Assembly (NCBI RefSeq): GCF_021246465.1 | Contig: NZ_JAHRHK010000002.1 | Span: 1 to 64,000, forward strand | Length of the DNA: 64,000 nt | Origin: Nocardioides sp. R-C-SC26 | Lineage (GTDB): Bacteria > Actinomycetota > Actinomycetes > Propionibacteriales > Nocardioidaceae | Direction: 5' to 3' | In this document: one piece after another, positions 56,785 through 64,000 of the stretch | Layout: every line of letters begins with the position of its first letter | Numbering within the stretch: the stretch's first letter is position 1 | The notes under the pieces: generated by a model | Database searches by the model: none | Seen by the model: the letters and a program-made list of their open reading frames with translations, nothing else | Told to the model about the DNA's origin: nothing | Made by a program: the position numbers and the translations under genes

Positions 56785-56921
56785 TCAACGGACTTGCAGC
56801 TCCGCGACTTTCCGCCGCTTGCGCGGCTTGGTAGCAGCCGACTCATCAACACCGTCGGGTGCCACTGCTGCGCGTAGCGTCGATTCTCTGACCTCGTCGT
56901 GTCGACGGCGAGCACGGCAGG
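56785..56921 (-). pseudogene. Possible 3' fragment of a minus-strand gene
   Basis: The minus-strand frame ending at the TGA at 56785 closes with VAPDGVDESAATKPRKRRKVAELQVR, a basic tail that looks like a real protein end. Upstream the frame runs under the recombinase gene and has no recognisable domain. It could be a remnant cut off when the recombinase gene arrived, or chance. Weakly supported. Confidence 0.2.
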
Positions 56922-56949
56922 TCACCCCGGCATCGCCGCGGAGAACTCC

Positions 56950-57874
56950 ATGACCAGCCAAGACGCTCTTCGGGAGCTGATGCCGTTCCAGCCAGCAAAC
57001 CTGACGCCCGCGCAACTTGCCGCCGTCTCGTTCCTCGCCCGCTACTCCGGACTGACTCACCGCCTGTACGCCTACCAATTGCGCCGGTGGTTCGCCTGGT
57101 GCGAGACCAACGGGATTGACGCCTTGATCGGCGTAGAGCGTGCACACGTCGAGCTCTACGTCCGCTCGCTGTCCGAAGGTGGCCTAATGGCCTCCGTCGG
57201 TCGGCACGATGATGCATGGGGTGCGCGGGTACTTCCGATTCGCCCACATCGACGGCCTCACCTCCACCGACCCAGCGGTCTACGCCCGGCTACCCGAGGT
57301 GCATCGTGACGAGTCGCGTACCCAAGGACTCGACCGGCTCGAGCTCATACGGTTCCTCCAGGTTGCCAAGACGATCACCGTCCATCACGGCGCTCTCGCC
57401 TACCTGCTGGGCATCAACGCCTTGCGGGCCCCGGAGGCGGCAGCGGTCCGGATCGAGGACTACGCCGAGACACTGCGTGGCCACCGCGTCCTGCGCCTCG
57501 TCGGCAAGGGCAACAAGCCCGCCACCATGCCAATCACAGTCCCGGTTCTGCGAGTCCTTGAGGCATGCCGAGGCGAGAGGAGTACCGGACCCCTCATCCT
57601 GCGTCCGCTCACCGGCAACCCAGTTGATCGACGTGACGTGTATCGGATGGTCAAGCGCATCGCCCGAGCCGCAGAGATCCCGCGACACATCAGCCCGCAC
57701 TCGCTGCGCCACGCCGCGATCACCAATGCCCTCGACGCGGGCGTCCCGCTGCGGGACGCTCAGATCCTCGCCCGGCACGCTGACCCGCGAACCACCGAGC
57801 ACTACGACCGTGCCCGAGGAAACCTCGACCGCCACGGCGTCCACTTCCTCACTGCCTACGTCGCAGGCGTGTAG
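56950..57874 (+). pseudogene. Tyrosine recombinase/integrase, frameshifted
   Basis: The start is ATG 56950 with GGAG 7 nt upstream. The first part (to about 57195) is an N-terminal SAM-like core-binding domain (FLARYSGLTHRLYAYQLRRWFAWCETNGIDALIG). The second part, in another frame, is the catalytic domain with LLGINALRAPEAAAVRIEDY, KGNKPATMPI, SPHSLRHAAITNALDAG and ARHADPRTTEHYDRA (R, K, H-x-x-R, H, Y all present). GTCG is duplicated at 57196-57203; removing one copy restores a 306-codon gene reading ...ASVGTMMHGVRGYF.... The product would integrate or excise DNA. As given, the enzyme is split: either recent decay or a sequence error. Confidence 0.85.
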
Positions 57875-58004
57875 CTTCCGCGGCACGCCACCCACTATGG
57901 GCGCCCCCTAACCGTCTGTTACCGCTGCGATGCCGCGTCCAGGTGACCGTGGGCGTCGCCTTCTTGGTGACCTTTCGGAATCGGTCGGCGTTCCGCGCAA
58001 CACT

Positions 58005-59862
58005 GTGAGCGTGACGAAACCCGAACCTGAATCAGTCGCAGCGGAGGCCATGGTGCCGGTCGTACCTGGTCGTGCGCTCAGTCCAGCGGTTGCTCTCGCT
58101 ACGGGTGTTCATGCCTGCCCAGGCGTCTACGCGCTGCTCTTGGGGTCCGGGGTGTCGACGGCCGCGGGTATTCCCACGGGGTGGCAGGTGGTCGTGGATC
58201 TGGTTCGTCGTGCTGCCGCAGCAACCCAACCCGACGACCCGGCAGCCGTGGACGCCGCCGCTGGTGATCCAGAGAGATGGTGGAGCGAGAACGGTGACGG
58301 CGCGCCGTTGGGCTACTCGAACCTCCTGGGGTCCTTAGCCTCCACCTCGGCAGCGCGCCAAGCCCTGCTCGCCGGCTACTTCGAACCATCGGATGAGGAC
58401 CGCGAGGCCGGTGCGAAGCATCCCACCGCCGCCCACCGAGCGATCGCATCCCTGGCGGCGCGAGGGTCCATCAGAGTCATCCTGACCACCAACTTTGACC
58501 GGCTCATGGAGCGTGCCCTCGAAGACCTCGGCATCTCACCCCAGGTCATCCATAACCCTGACCAAGTCAAGTCGGCAACTCCGCTTGCGCACTCCAGAGT
58601 CACCATCGTTAAGCTCCACGGCGACTACCTTGACCTGGAACAGCGCAACACCGTCGACGAACTCTCCTCCTATCCCGAGGCCTACGACCACCTCCTTGAC
58701 CGGGTCTTCGACGAATACGGCCTTATCGTCTCGGGTTGGTCAGCAGACTGGGACCACGCCCTCGTCGCTGCCCTCGAACGCCGCGCCACCCGCCGGTACC
58801 CCCTTTTCTGGGGCGCCTACTCCAGCCCCTCGGGGAAGGCCCGCCGGCTTATCGCACAACAAGACGGCGGCTTGATCTCGAACGTCACCGCGGACGCCCT
58901 GTTCGGGACGCTTACCAGTCAACTAGACGCGCTCGATCGGCTCGCGGCGCCACCCCTGACCCGTGACATGGCGGTGGCACGACTGAAGCGGGTCCTGCAC
59001 GACCCGGTGCGACGGATCGAGGTCGCCGACACGATCCACGCCGAGACCGACCGCCTTGTCCCGTGGATCGCCGACCAAGCCAGGTTCCCGGTCTACATCC
59101 CAACCGGACGTGCCTGCTGCCTACGACCACGCCCTCGCCTCCATGCGCGCCGAGTCCGACACCCTGCTGCACCTGCTCGCCACTGGAATATTCCACGACG
59201 ACGGTGCTCACGACCGCATCTGGCTCAGCGCTATCGAACGGCTCATGACAGCCCGCAGCCGAATCGACGGGAATTTCAACGAGTACCTCGACTCTTACCG
59301 GCACTACCCGGCGCTCCTGGCCCTGTGGGTCGCCGGCGTCGCCGCGATTGCGGCCGAACGCGAAGGCATCCTCGCCGAACTCCTCACCAAGCCGACCTGG
59401 CGGCCGCAGTTCAACGACCGCACTCCACGGTGCGCGGCAGATGCTCTACGCCCTATCTGGTTGCTGGAGCCCACCTGGCTCAACCAAATGCCGAGATGGG
59501 GCGAAGGGGCCCGCTGGATCTACCCCGCTAGCCACGTGCTCCGGTTGGACGCCCGGGACGCGGTGAACCGAGTCCTGCCCGACGACGCGGCATACGCTGA
59601 GGCGTGCGACCGCTTGGAATGCCTGGCCTCCTACGTCGCCGTCGATGCTGTCCGTGAACCGTCGCGCAATGCGCCGTGGATGGGTGAGTTCGTCCTAGAC
59701 GACAGAACTGACCGCGCAGGAAACGGCGTTGCCACCCGCATCGCCGGCGAGATCACGCCGGACTGGGCGATGCTCGCCGCATTCGGCAACGACGTGGCTA
59801 GGGCGACCAAGGCGGCAGATGACACGGCCGAGTTCGTCCGAGAGCACGGCCGCCGCTGGTAA
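58005..59862 (+). pseudogene. SIR2-family NADase-like gene, frameshifted
   Basis: Starting at GTG 58005 the first part carries SIR2 motifs: LLLGSGVSTAAGIPTGW (NAD loop, residues about 45-60), ILTTNFDRLM with N163, VKLHGDYLD with H205, and GLIVSGWSADWDHAL. Near 59,099-59,101 the frame breaks: reading one C fewer in the CCC run gives VYIQPDVPAAYDHALASMRAES and continues to a stop at 59862, a 618-residue protein with a helical C-terminal domain of about 250 residues rich in Trp. SIR2 domains in defence systems such as Thoeris or DSR destroy or process NAD+. As given the gene encodes a truncated protein with an unrelated tail. Confidence 0.8.
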
Positions 59863-59914
59863 GCGGAATGCCACGCCGCCCAGTTTCAACCGGACGGAGC
59901 CCATTTCGCCGTGC

Positions 59915-60529
59915 TCAGGCGTCAGCGTCGTCGATCTCGACCCGGAATGGCTTGCTTTGGTCCGGCAGCTTCTTCGTCAGCGCGGCGATCTCACGCGCCA
60001 CGTCGACCAGCGTGCCATCGTGACGCGCCACGGACTCACGGAAGTCAGCCAGGTCGATGATGTACTTGTTGACCGGCACCGCTCCATGAGGGCCTTCGCA
60101 GGAAATGCGGACGCTGTGGGCCAACGAACCAGTCCGGTTCACGAGGGCAGGCGAGGGTCCGAGAGTCCAGTGAAGAGTGCGCCCGGGTGCGAGCGACGAG
60201 AGACCGTCACGCAGGCGCTGATGCATTGCCTCGAGGTATTCACCCTCGTGATCGGTTGGCAACGGTGGGTCGATCAGCACCCGCACGTCCGTTGCGACGG
60301 TCGAACCGGAGTTGCCGACAACGAACTCCAAGTTCCAACCATTCCGCGATTGAAGGCGAACGTCGGCCCAGATGTAGGGCGAAGACGAACCCTCCGAGAT
60401 CGCCTGCTGAAGGTCAGTCTGCCGTCTCATCTCGCCGACCTGTTGCCAGACGAATCGGCCCGACACCGCAGCCGCAGCAGCGGCTGCGACCGCCGCCAGC
60501 GCCGCGATCACCGCAATAGTGGTCTCCAT
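59915..60529 (-). CDS. Membrane-anchored protein of unknown function
   Basis: 204 residues from METTIAV; an ATG at 60586 would add 19 residues. One N-terminal span (about 3-24, TIAVIAALAAVAAAAAAAVSG) is followed by QVGEMRRQTDLQQAISEGSSSPYIWADVRLQSRNGWNLEFVVGNSGSTVATDVRVLI. This is a beta-rich cytoplasmic or extracellular domain of a type seen in many bacterial hypothetical proteins, with the conserved 'N-G-W-L-F-V-V-N-x-G-x-T-V-A-T-D-V-R' pattern. The C-terminus is helical and charged. It faces the SIR2 gene tail to tail; membership in the island is inferred. Confidence 0.65.
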   Translation of the reverse strand: METTIAVIAALAAVAAAAAAAVSGRFVWQQVGEMRRQTDLQQAISEGSSSPYIWADVRLQSRNGWNLEFVVGNSGSTVATDVRVLIDPPLPTDHEGEYLEAMHQRLRDGLSSLAPGRTLHWTLGPSPALVNRTGSLAHSVRISCEGPHGAVPVNKYIIDLADFRESVARHDGTLVDVAREIAALTKKLPDQSKPFRVEIDDADA

Positions 60530-60638
60530 GGTCGAGACGCTACGCAACGGGTCCGATAGCTTCCGCCACGCCCATATGTGATTCATCGAATCGAAGGTGC
60601 GTCATTGCACCGCAAGGGGTGCCGCAGAGGCCGTCTGC

Positions 60639-61283
60639 CTACCGCGAGAACGTGAGGTGGATGGCGCCGCTCTCGGCGACCTCGGTGGCGACGGCGTAGC
60701 CGGACTCCAGGCCACGAAGGTCGTCCCAGACGGCGATGCCGCGGCCGAGGATGATCGGGGTGACGGTCACGTGGAACTCGTCGACCAGCCCGGCCAGGAG
60801 GAAGGTGCGGGCGGTGCCGACGCCCCCGCCGATCCGGACATCGGCGCCGCCTGCGGCCGTCTTGGCTTCGGCGAGCACGTCCTCGACGGGCGCGTTGCGG
60901 AAGTGGAAGGTCGTGCCGCCCTGCATCTCCAGGTCCGGGCGCGGGGCGGTGCCGGTCAGCACGAAGACCGGGCAGTGGAAGGGCGGCTCCTCGCCCCACC
61001 AGCCCTGCCAGTCGGCGTCGTCGGGATGGGCGTGGAAGCCGAACATCCCGGCGCCGAGGATCTCCGCGCCGATGTTCTCGGCGTAGCGGGCGGCATACCC
61101 GTCGTCCACACCGGTGGTGCCGGCGCCGCTGGTGTCTCCGAAGGTGCGGGAGCGGACGCTGCGGGTCGCGACGTAGGACGCCATCAGCGGACCCCAGTCC
61201 TCGCCCATGGGCTGCTCGGGGCTCTGCCCGCCGGAGACGTAGCCGTCGAGGGAGATGTTGAGGTCGAGCCGGACTCGGGACAT
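60639..61283 (-). CDS. Dihydrofolate reductase-like (RibD C-terminal) protein
   Basis: 214 residues, GAAGGA 7 nt before ATG. SRVRLDLNISLDGYVSGGQSPEQP, GAGMFGFH, FVLTGTAPRPDLEMQGGTTFHF, and DVRIGGGVGTARTFLLAGLVDEFHVTVTPIILGRGIAVWDDL are the RibD C-terminal/DHFR-like pattern with an NADPH-binding GGG loop. These proteins are flavin or folate reductase relatives of unknown substrate. It shares the minus strand with the hemerythrin gene, 32 bp downstream of it. Confidence 0.88.
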   Translation of the reverse strand: MSRVRLDLNISLDGYVSGGQSPEQPMGEDWGPLMASYVATRSVRSRTFGDTSGAGTTGVDDGYAARYAENIGAEILGAGMFGFHAHPDDADWQGWWGEEPPFHCPVFVLTGTAPRPDLEMQGGTTFHFRNAPVEDVLAEAKTAAGGADVRIGGGVGTARTFLLAGLVDEFHVTVTPIILGRGIAVWDDLRGLESGYAVATEVAESGAIHLTFSR

Positions 61284-61315
61284 CGCGTTTCCTTCGGTTC
61301 GGGTGGTGGGCTGGT

Positions 61316-61786
61316 TCAGAGTGGGCCGAAGACGTCGTGGACGTCGGCTCGCAGGTCGAGGGAGTCGAGCACGGAGAGGAGTAGACGCTCCTCGTAGCCG
61401 AAGTGCGACTCCATGATGGCCGCGATGCCCTCCAGATGGCGGTCGAGTTCGCTCGGACCGGCGCGTTGCTCGACGGCGCGCTCGAGTCCCGCGAGCAGGT
61501 AGCCGATCATCGCGTGGTCCTGCTCCAGCTTGCGCAACGTCTCTCGCAGGTGCGGGTGGGCTGCGGCGATCGTGGGGAACAGCTCGCGGTCCTCGCCCTC
61601 GTGGTGCTGGGTCAGGGCCGTGCAGAAGCCGTGGCAGAACAGCTGGAGGTCGCGGGTCGCGGTCTCGGTGGGGTCGCCGGCGATGACCGCTTCACGAGTC
61701 ACGTGCAGGGCCTCGCGCAGTCGATCGTGCACCGCGCGCATCTCACGGCTCCAGGCAACGAGCCTGGCGTTCTCGCCCTCAGTCAC
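61316..61786 (-). CDS. Hemerythrin-domain protein
   Basis: 156 residues, GTG start without clear ribosome binding site. Four-helix bundle with iron-ligand His/Glu: AVHDRLREAL, FCHGFCTALTQHHEGEDRELFP, QDHAMIGYLL and ESHFGYEERLLL. This is the HHE pattern of bacterial hemerythrins binding a di-iron centre, for oxygen, NO or peroxide sensing or storage. It lies just upstream of the DHFR-like gene on the minus strand. Confidence 0.85.
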   Translation of the reverse strand: MTEGENARLVAWSREMRAVHDRLREALHVTREAVIAGDPTETATRDLQLFCHGFCTALTQHHEGEDRELFPTIAAAHPHLRETLRKLEQDHAMIGYLLAGLERAVEQRAGPSELDRHLEGIAAIMESHFGYEERLLLSVLDSLDLRADVHDVFGPL

Positions 61787-62089
61787 GTGAGGGCGAAGGG
61801 CTGGACGACGTCATCGTCACGTCCTTCGGTCCGACGCCTCCATGCCTGACACGGTCTGTCACCGGCACGCGACGTTGGGGTGATCGTAGTCGTGGCTGGT
61901 GGGGTGCGGGGTCTTCCGCCGTTGTCGGGTGCGGGGGCTTCGAGACGCCCGCCGGCGGAGTGGCGTCCGGCATCTCGACAGGCTCGATGACCGGGGCGGG
62001 TGGCGTCCGGCATCCCGACAGGCTCGATGACCGGGGCGGGTCGGCGTGCTGGGGTAGCGTCCGCGGGAATCCACCATGGAGACGATGAG
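61787..62089. other. Intergenic stretch with repeats
   Basis: No gene is supported in these 303 bases between the hemerythrin and serine-hydrolase starts. The right half holds a 40-bp tandem repeat related to the dispersed repeat family. TAGCGT at 62055-62060 is a possible promoter -10 for the serine hydrolase, about 30 nt before its start. Confidence 0.5.
61938..62040. repeat. Dispersed repeat with a 40-bp tandem duplication
   Basis: After CTTCGAGACGCCCGCC a 40-base unit starting TGGCGTCCGGCATCTCGACA occurs at 61961-62000 and again at 62001-62040, with one difference (T/C at 61974/62014). Each unit carries the GACAGGCTCGATGACCGG half of the dispersed family. Confidence 0.85.
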
Positions 62090-63478
62090 GTGACTGCGGT
62101 GAAGCGGATGCGTCTGGCCGGATCTGTCGCTGCGGTGTTGATCGCGGGTGCCGCCCTCACCGCCGTGCCCACGGCGTCCGCGGCCGCGACGACTCCGCGT
62201 CCGCCGACCAGTTGCGCCCTGCCCGGCGCGGGGCAGGCCTTCGGCGCGGCGAAGCCGTCGGAGCAGAACCTGGATGCGGCGAAGGTCGCTCGTGCGGTCA
62301 GCATGCTGAGCCTGCGGTTGCGGCTCTCGGTGCAGGTCTTCCGCAACAACTGCCTGGTGTCCCAGAGTCCGCTGACGGCGCTGACGTCGTCGGTGCACAA
62401 CAACGTGTGGAGCGTGACCAAGTCGGTCACGTCGCTGCTCACCGGCATCGCGGTCGGTGACGGCGAGCTGGCGCTCGACGACCCGATCGGCCGCCACCTG
62501 CCGACCGGGCCGGGCTGGGGTGACGCCGCGCACCGGGCGATCACCGTGCGTCAGCTGCTCACCCAGACCAGCGGCACCCGGCAGTCGATCCTCGCTGAGG
62601 CGGCGTCCACGGCGACCGACCCGAACCTCGCTCGGGAGGCGCTCGCCCAGCCGTTCGTGTACCGACCCGGTGCGAAGTTCCAGTACTCCCAGCTCGGGCC
62701 TGCGCTGCTCGCCTACGTCGTGCAGCGCGCGGTCGGCGAGGACCTGATCGCCTTCGCCCAACGCCGGCTCTTCGGGCCCATCGGCATCAGCGACGGCAGC
62801 TACCTGTGGCTGCGCGACCGCTCGGGCATGGCCTACGGCTACAGCAACTTGTTCCTCACTCCCGGGCAGCTCGCGCGCCTCGGGCTGCTGATGAGCAACG
62901 AGGGCCGGTGGGCCGGCAAGCAGATCGTGCCGCGCTCCTACGTGCGCGCCGTCAGCCGCCCCACCGGCACCAACGGTTGCTACGGCCTGCTGTTCTGGAC
63001 CAACCGCGGCACCTCGTGCACCAGCGCCGACATCCCCGCCGCGCAGACGCTGAACCGACGCGCCATCCCGTCCGCCCCGGTCGACGCCTACGAGATGAAC
63101 GGCACCGGCGGCCAGCTCGTCGTCATGATCCCCAGCCTCGACATGACCGTGGTGACCACGGGCTACTTCGGCAGCCTCGCTCTCAACCCCGGCGTCGTCC
63201 TGGGTGCGGCGCCGGACGAGATGCAGTGGACCTTCTTCCGCGAGCTGATGGCCGCCGTGCAGGACGTCGACGTGCCCGACGCGGGGCCGTACCGCGGCGA
63301 TCCGATCTCCTTCGACCTCGACCCGCGCAACTTCCTCGATCCATCGGTGCTGCTGACGAACCTCGTCACCAATCCGCAGTGCAACATCGTGTTCTGCGAC
63401 GGCGGGATCCCGACGAAGGGGCTGTGGCAGAACCTGCTCGCGCTGCCGGGGCTGGTGCCGGGGCTGGGTGTGCGGTAG
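62090..63478 (+). CDS. Secreted serine hydrolase (beta-lactamase/class C fold)
   Basis: 462 residues from GTG 62090 (GGAG 8 nt upstream); GTG 62099 is nearly as good. Signal peptide KRMRLAGSVAAVLIAGAALTAVPTASA. The Ser-x-x-Lys motif is in VWSVTKSVTSLLTG; the Tyr motif is FQYSQLGPALLAY; the third motif equivalent is GTGGQLVV. It matches penicillin-binding-protein-like esterases and peptidases rather than a true beta-lactamase. Several Cys in exported part (NGCYGLLF, RGTSCTS, QCNIVFC) suggest disulphides. Function outside the cell unknown. Confidence 0.85.
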   Translation: MTAVKRMRLAGSVAAVLIAGAALTAVPTASAAATTPRPPTSCALPGAGQAFGAAKPSEQNLDAAKVARAVSMLSLRLRLSVQVFRNNCLVSQSPLTALTSSVHNNVWSVTKSVTSLLTGIAVGDGELALDDPIGRHLPTGPGWGDAAHRAITVRQLLTQTSGTRQSILAEAASTATDPNLAREALAQPFVYRPGAKFQYSQLGPALLAYVVQRAVGEDLIAFAQRRLFGPIGISDGSYLWLRDRSGMAYGYSNLFLTPGQLARLGLLMSNEGRWAGKQIVPRSYVRAVSRPTGTNGCYGLLFWTNRGTSCTSADIPAAQTLNRRAIPSAPVDAYEMNGTGGQLVVMIPSLDMTVVTTGYFGSLALNPGVVLGAAPDEMQWTFFRELMAAVQDVDVPDAGPYRGDPISFDLDPRNFLDPSVLLTNLVTNPQCNIVFCDGGIPTKGLWQNLLALPGLVPGLGVR

Positions 63479-63497
63479 CCGGGGACGGTCGACTGGC

Positions 63498-63604
63498 GGT
63501 CGAGGAGGTCGCTCTGCGACCGTCACGAGACCCGGTGAGCCGGACGCCTGCCCCGGCCGACGTGGGTTTCGAGACGCTCGCCGAGCTCGCTCCTCAACCA
63601 CCGG
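63498..63604. repeat. Dispersed short repeat, inverted pair
   Basis: Left half GGTCGAGGAGGTCGCTCTGC then GACCGTCACGAGACCCGGTG; right half GGGTTTCGAGACGCTCGCCG then AGCTCGCTCCTCAACCACCG. It has the same design and centre (GGTCGCTCTGCGAC) as the copies at 33.6 and 42.0 kb. Confidence 0.8.
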
Positions 63605-63697
63605 AGGGGTGCGGGCTCCGCAACCATCGGGGCGCGAGTTGCCGGCGATGCACCAGACTGGTGCCATGCGCGGGAACGACGTCGTGAGGGGGCGGCC

Positions 63698-64000
63698 GTG
63701 AGCGACTGGCTCAACGGTCTGAGCACACTCGACCTGCTGTTCTTGATCGGTGTCCTGCTCGTCGCGACCTCCGTCGTCGCCGCCATCGTGGGCGCGGTGC
63801 TGGTGCGGTTCGGCATGCGTCAGCCATGGGTGCTGCGCCGCGCGAGCGCTCTGGCGTTCAAGCTGCTCGAACTCATCAAGCGGCCGCTCACCATCGTCGT
63901 GCTCGACGAGGTGGCCGCCGTCATCCAGACCGGCCACTACACCAAGAACATCTCCGAGGCGCTGCGGGAGAACCACGAGGAGCTCAAGGCACTGGTGGCC
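63698..64000 (+). CDS. Membrane protein, cut by the window end
   Basis: GTG start with GAGGGGG upstream; 101 codons are visible. One membrane span near the N-terminus (about 12-35, LLFLIGVLLVATSVVAAIVGAVLV) is followed by RFGMRQPWVLRRASALAFKLLELIKRPLTIVVLDEVAAVIQTGHYTKNISEALRENHEELKALVA. The protein continues beyond the window, so no family is assigned. The region after the span is helical and charged. Confidence 0.6.
   Translation, partial: MSDWLNGLSTLDLLFLIGVLLVATSVVAAIVGAVLVRFGMRQPWVLRRASALAFKLLELIKRPLTIVVLDEVAAVIQTGHYTKNISEALRENHEELKALVA

Larger units (their letters stand above)
53483..60604. mobile_element. Putative accessory/defence island
   Basis: Seven kilobases between the nrdJ terminator and the DHFR-like gene differ from the flanks: third codon positions are less GC-saturated, gene order is not the conserved actinobacterial one, and the content is toxin-antitoxin, TIR, SIR2 and a tyrosine recombinase. 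AGGTGCGTCA occurs at 53540-53549 and again at 60595-60604, a possible but very short flanking repeat. The edges are my estimate. The recombinase is frameshifted, so the island may no longer move. Confidence 0.5.

Noticed and set aside
62090-63478. True beta-lactamase giving antibiotic resistance
   Set aside because: SxxK is present but the other motifs fit the broad esterase/PBP-like hydrolase group; resistance cannot be claimed.
61859-63976. 705-codon minus-strand frame across the serine hydrolase and both repeats
   Set aside because: The plus strand holds a clear secreted serine hydrolase with all motifs; the antisense frame has low-complexity composition.

Overview
This window comes from a high-GC actinobacterium. 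Signs are the many GTG/TTG starts, the TANNNT-type -10 elements placed 6-7 nt before start codons, a complete mce operon, an ECF sigma/anti-sigma/HtrA module and an adenosylcobalamin-dependent ribonucleotide reductase. The mixture (mce operon directly before rpoB, geranylgeranyl reductase, WS/DGAT acyltransferase, large NAD-glutamate dehydrogenase, abundant short 'GGTTGAGGAGCGAGCGCAGC'-type repeats) looks most like a Nocardioides relative. That placement is inference from gene content, not a measured phylogeny.

Layout. (1) 0.2-10.8 kb: an mce-type lipid/sterol import operon: two YrbE permeases, six MCE proteins (the fifth a lipoprotein) and two Mce-associated membrane proteins, one carrying a degenerate J-like domain. 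(2) 11.0-18.5 kb: rpoB and rpoC, separated by a large hairpin repeat. (3) 18.8-24.6 kb: small metabolic and accessory genes: a DUF4232 secreted protein, geranylgeranyl reductase, tandem Nudix, iron alcohol dehydrogenase, DUF1648, a double VOC protein and a minus-strand DUF5999 micro-protein. (4) 24.7-33.6 kb: a block whose order resembles the M. tuberculosis dapE-to-htrA region: dapE, LOG protein, DivIVA-like protein, membrane protein, M14 peptidase, DUF3117, leucyl aminopeptidase, O-methyltransferase, sigE-like factor, anti-sigma factor, HtrA protease. (5) 33.7-43.7 kb: HTH/SAF/CpaE-like set, lipoprotein with 10-TM membrane protein, WS/DGAT, proline-catabolic aldehyde dehydrogenase, DUF2505, acidic lipoprotein. 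(6) 43.8-53.5 kb: NAD-glutamate dehydrogenase, nrdR with a pair of predicted NrdR boxes 31 bp apart, and nrdJ, whose 3' end has absorbed copies of the dispersed repeat.

(7) 53.5-60.6 kb: an accessory island with different base composition. It holds a HigB-like toxin with an antitoxin fused to an ImmA/IrrE metalloprotease, a two-gene DUF2188 / DUF1883-TIR cassette, a frameshifted tyrosine recombinase, a frameshifted SIR2-family gene and a membrane-anchored unknown. TIR and SIR2 domains are both NAD+-consuming effectors in known anti-phage systems, so this is the part most likely to hide an undescribed defence system; the DUF2188/DUF1883-TIR pair is the best candidate. (8) 60.6-64 kb: DHFR-like protein, hemerythrin, secreted serine hydrolase and the start of a membrane protein cut by the window end.

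At least eight loci of one dispersed short-repeat family occur between genes (rpoB/rpoC, after rpoC, after htrA, around 42.0, 48.9, 62.0 and 63.5 kb) and once inside a coding region (nrdJ). No rRNA, tRNA, CRISPR array or recognisable insertion sequence was seen.
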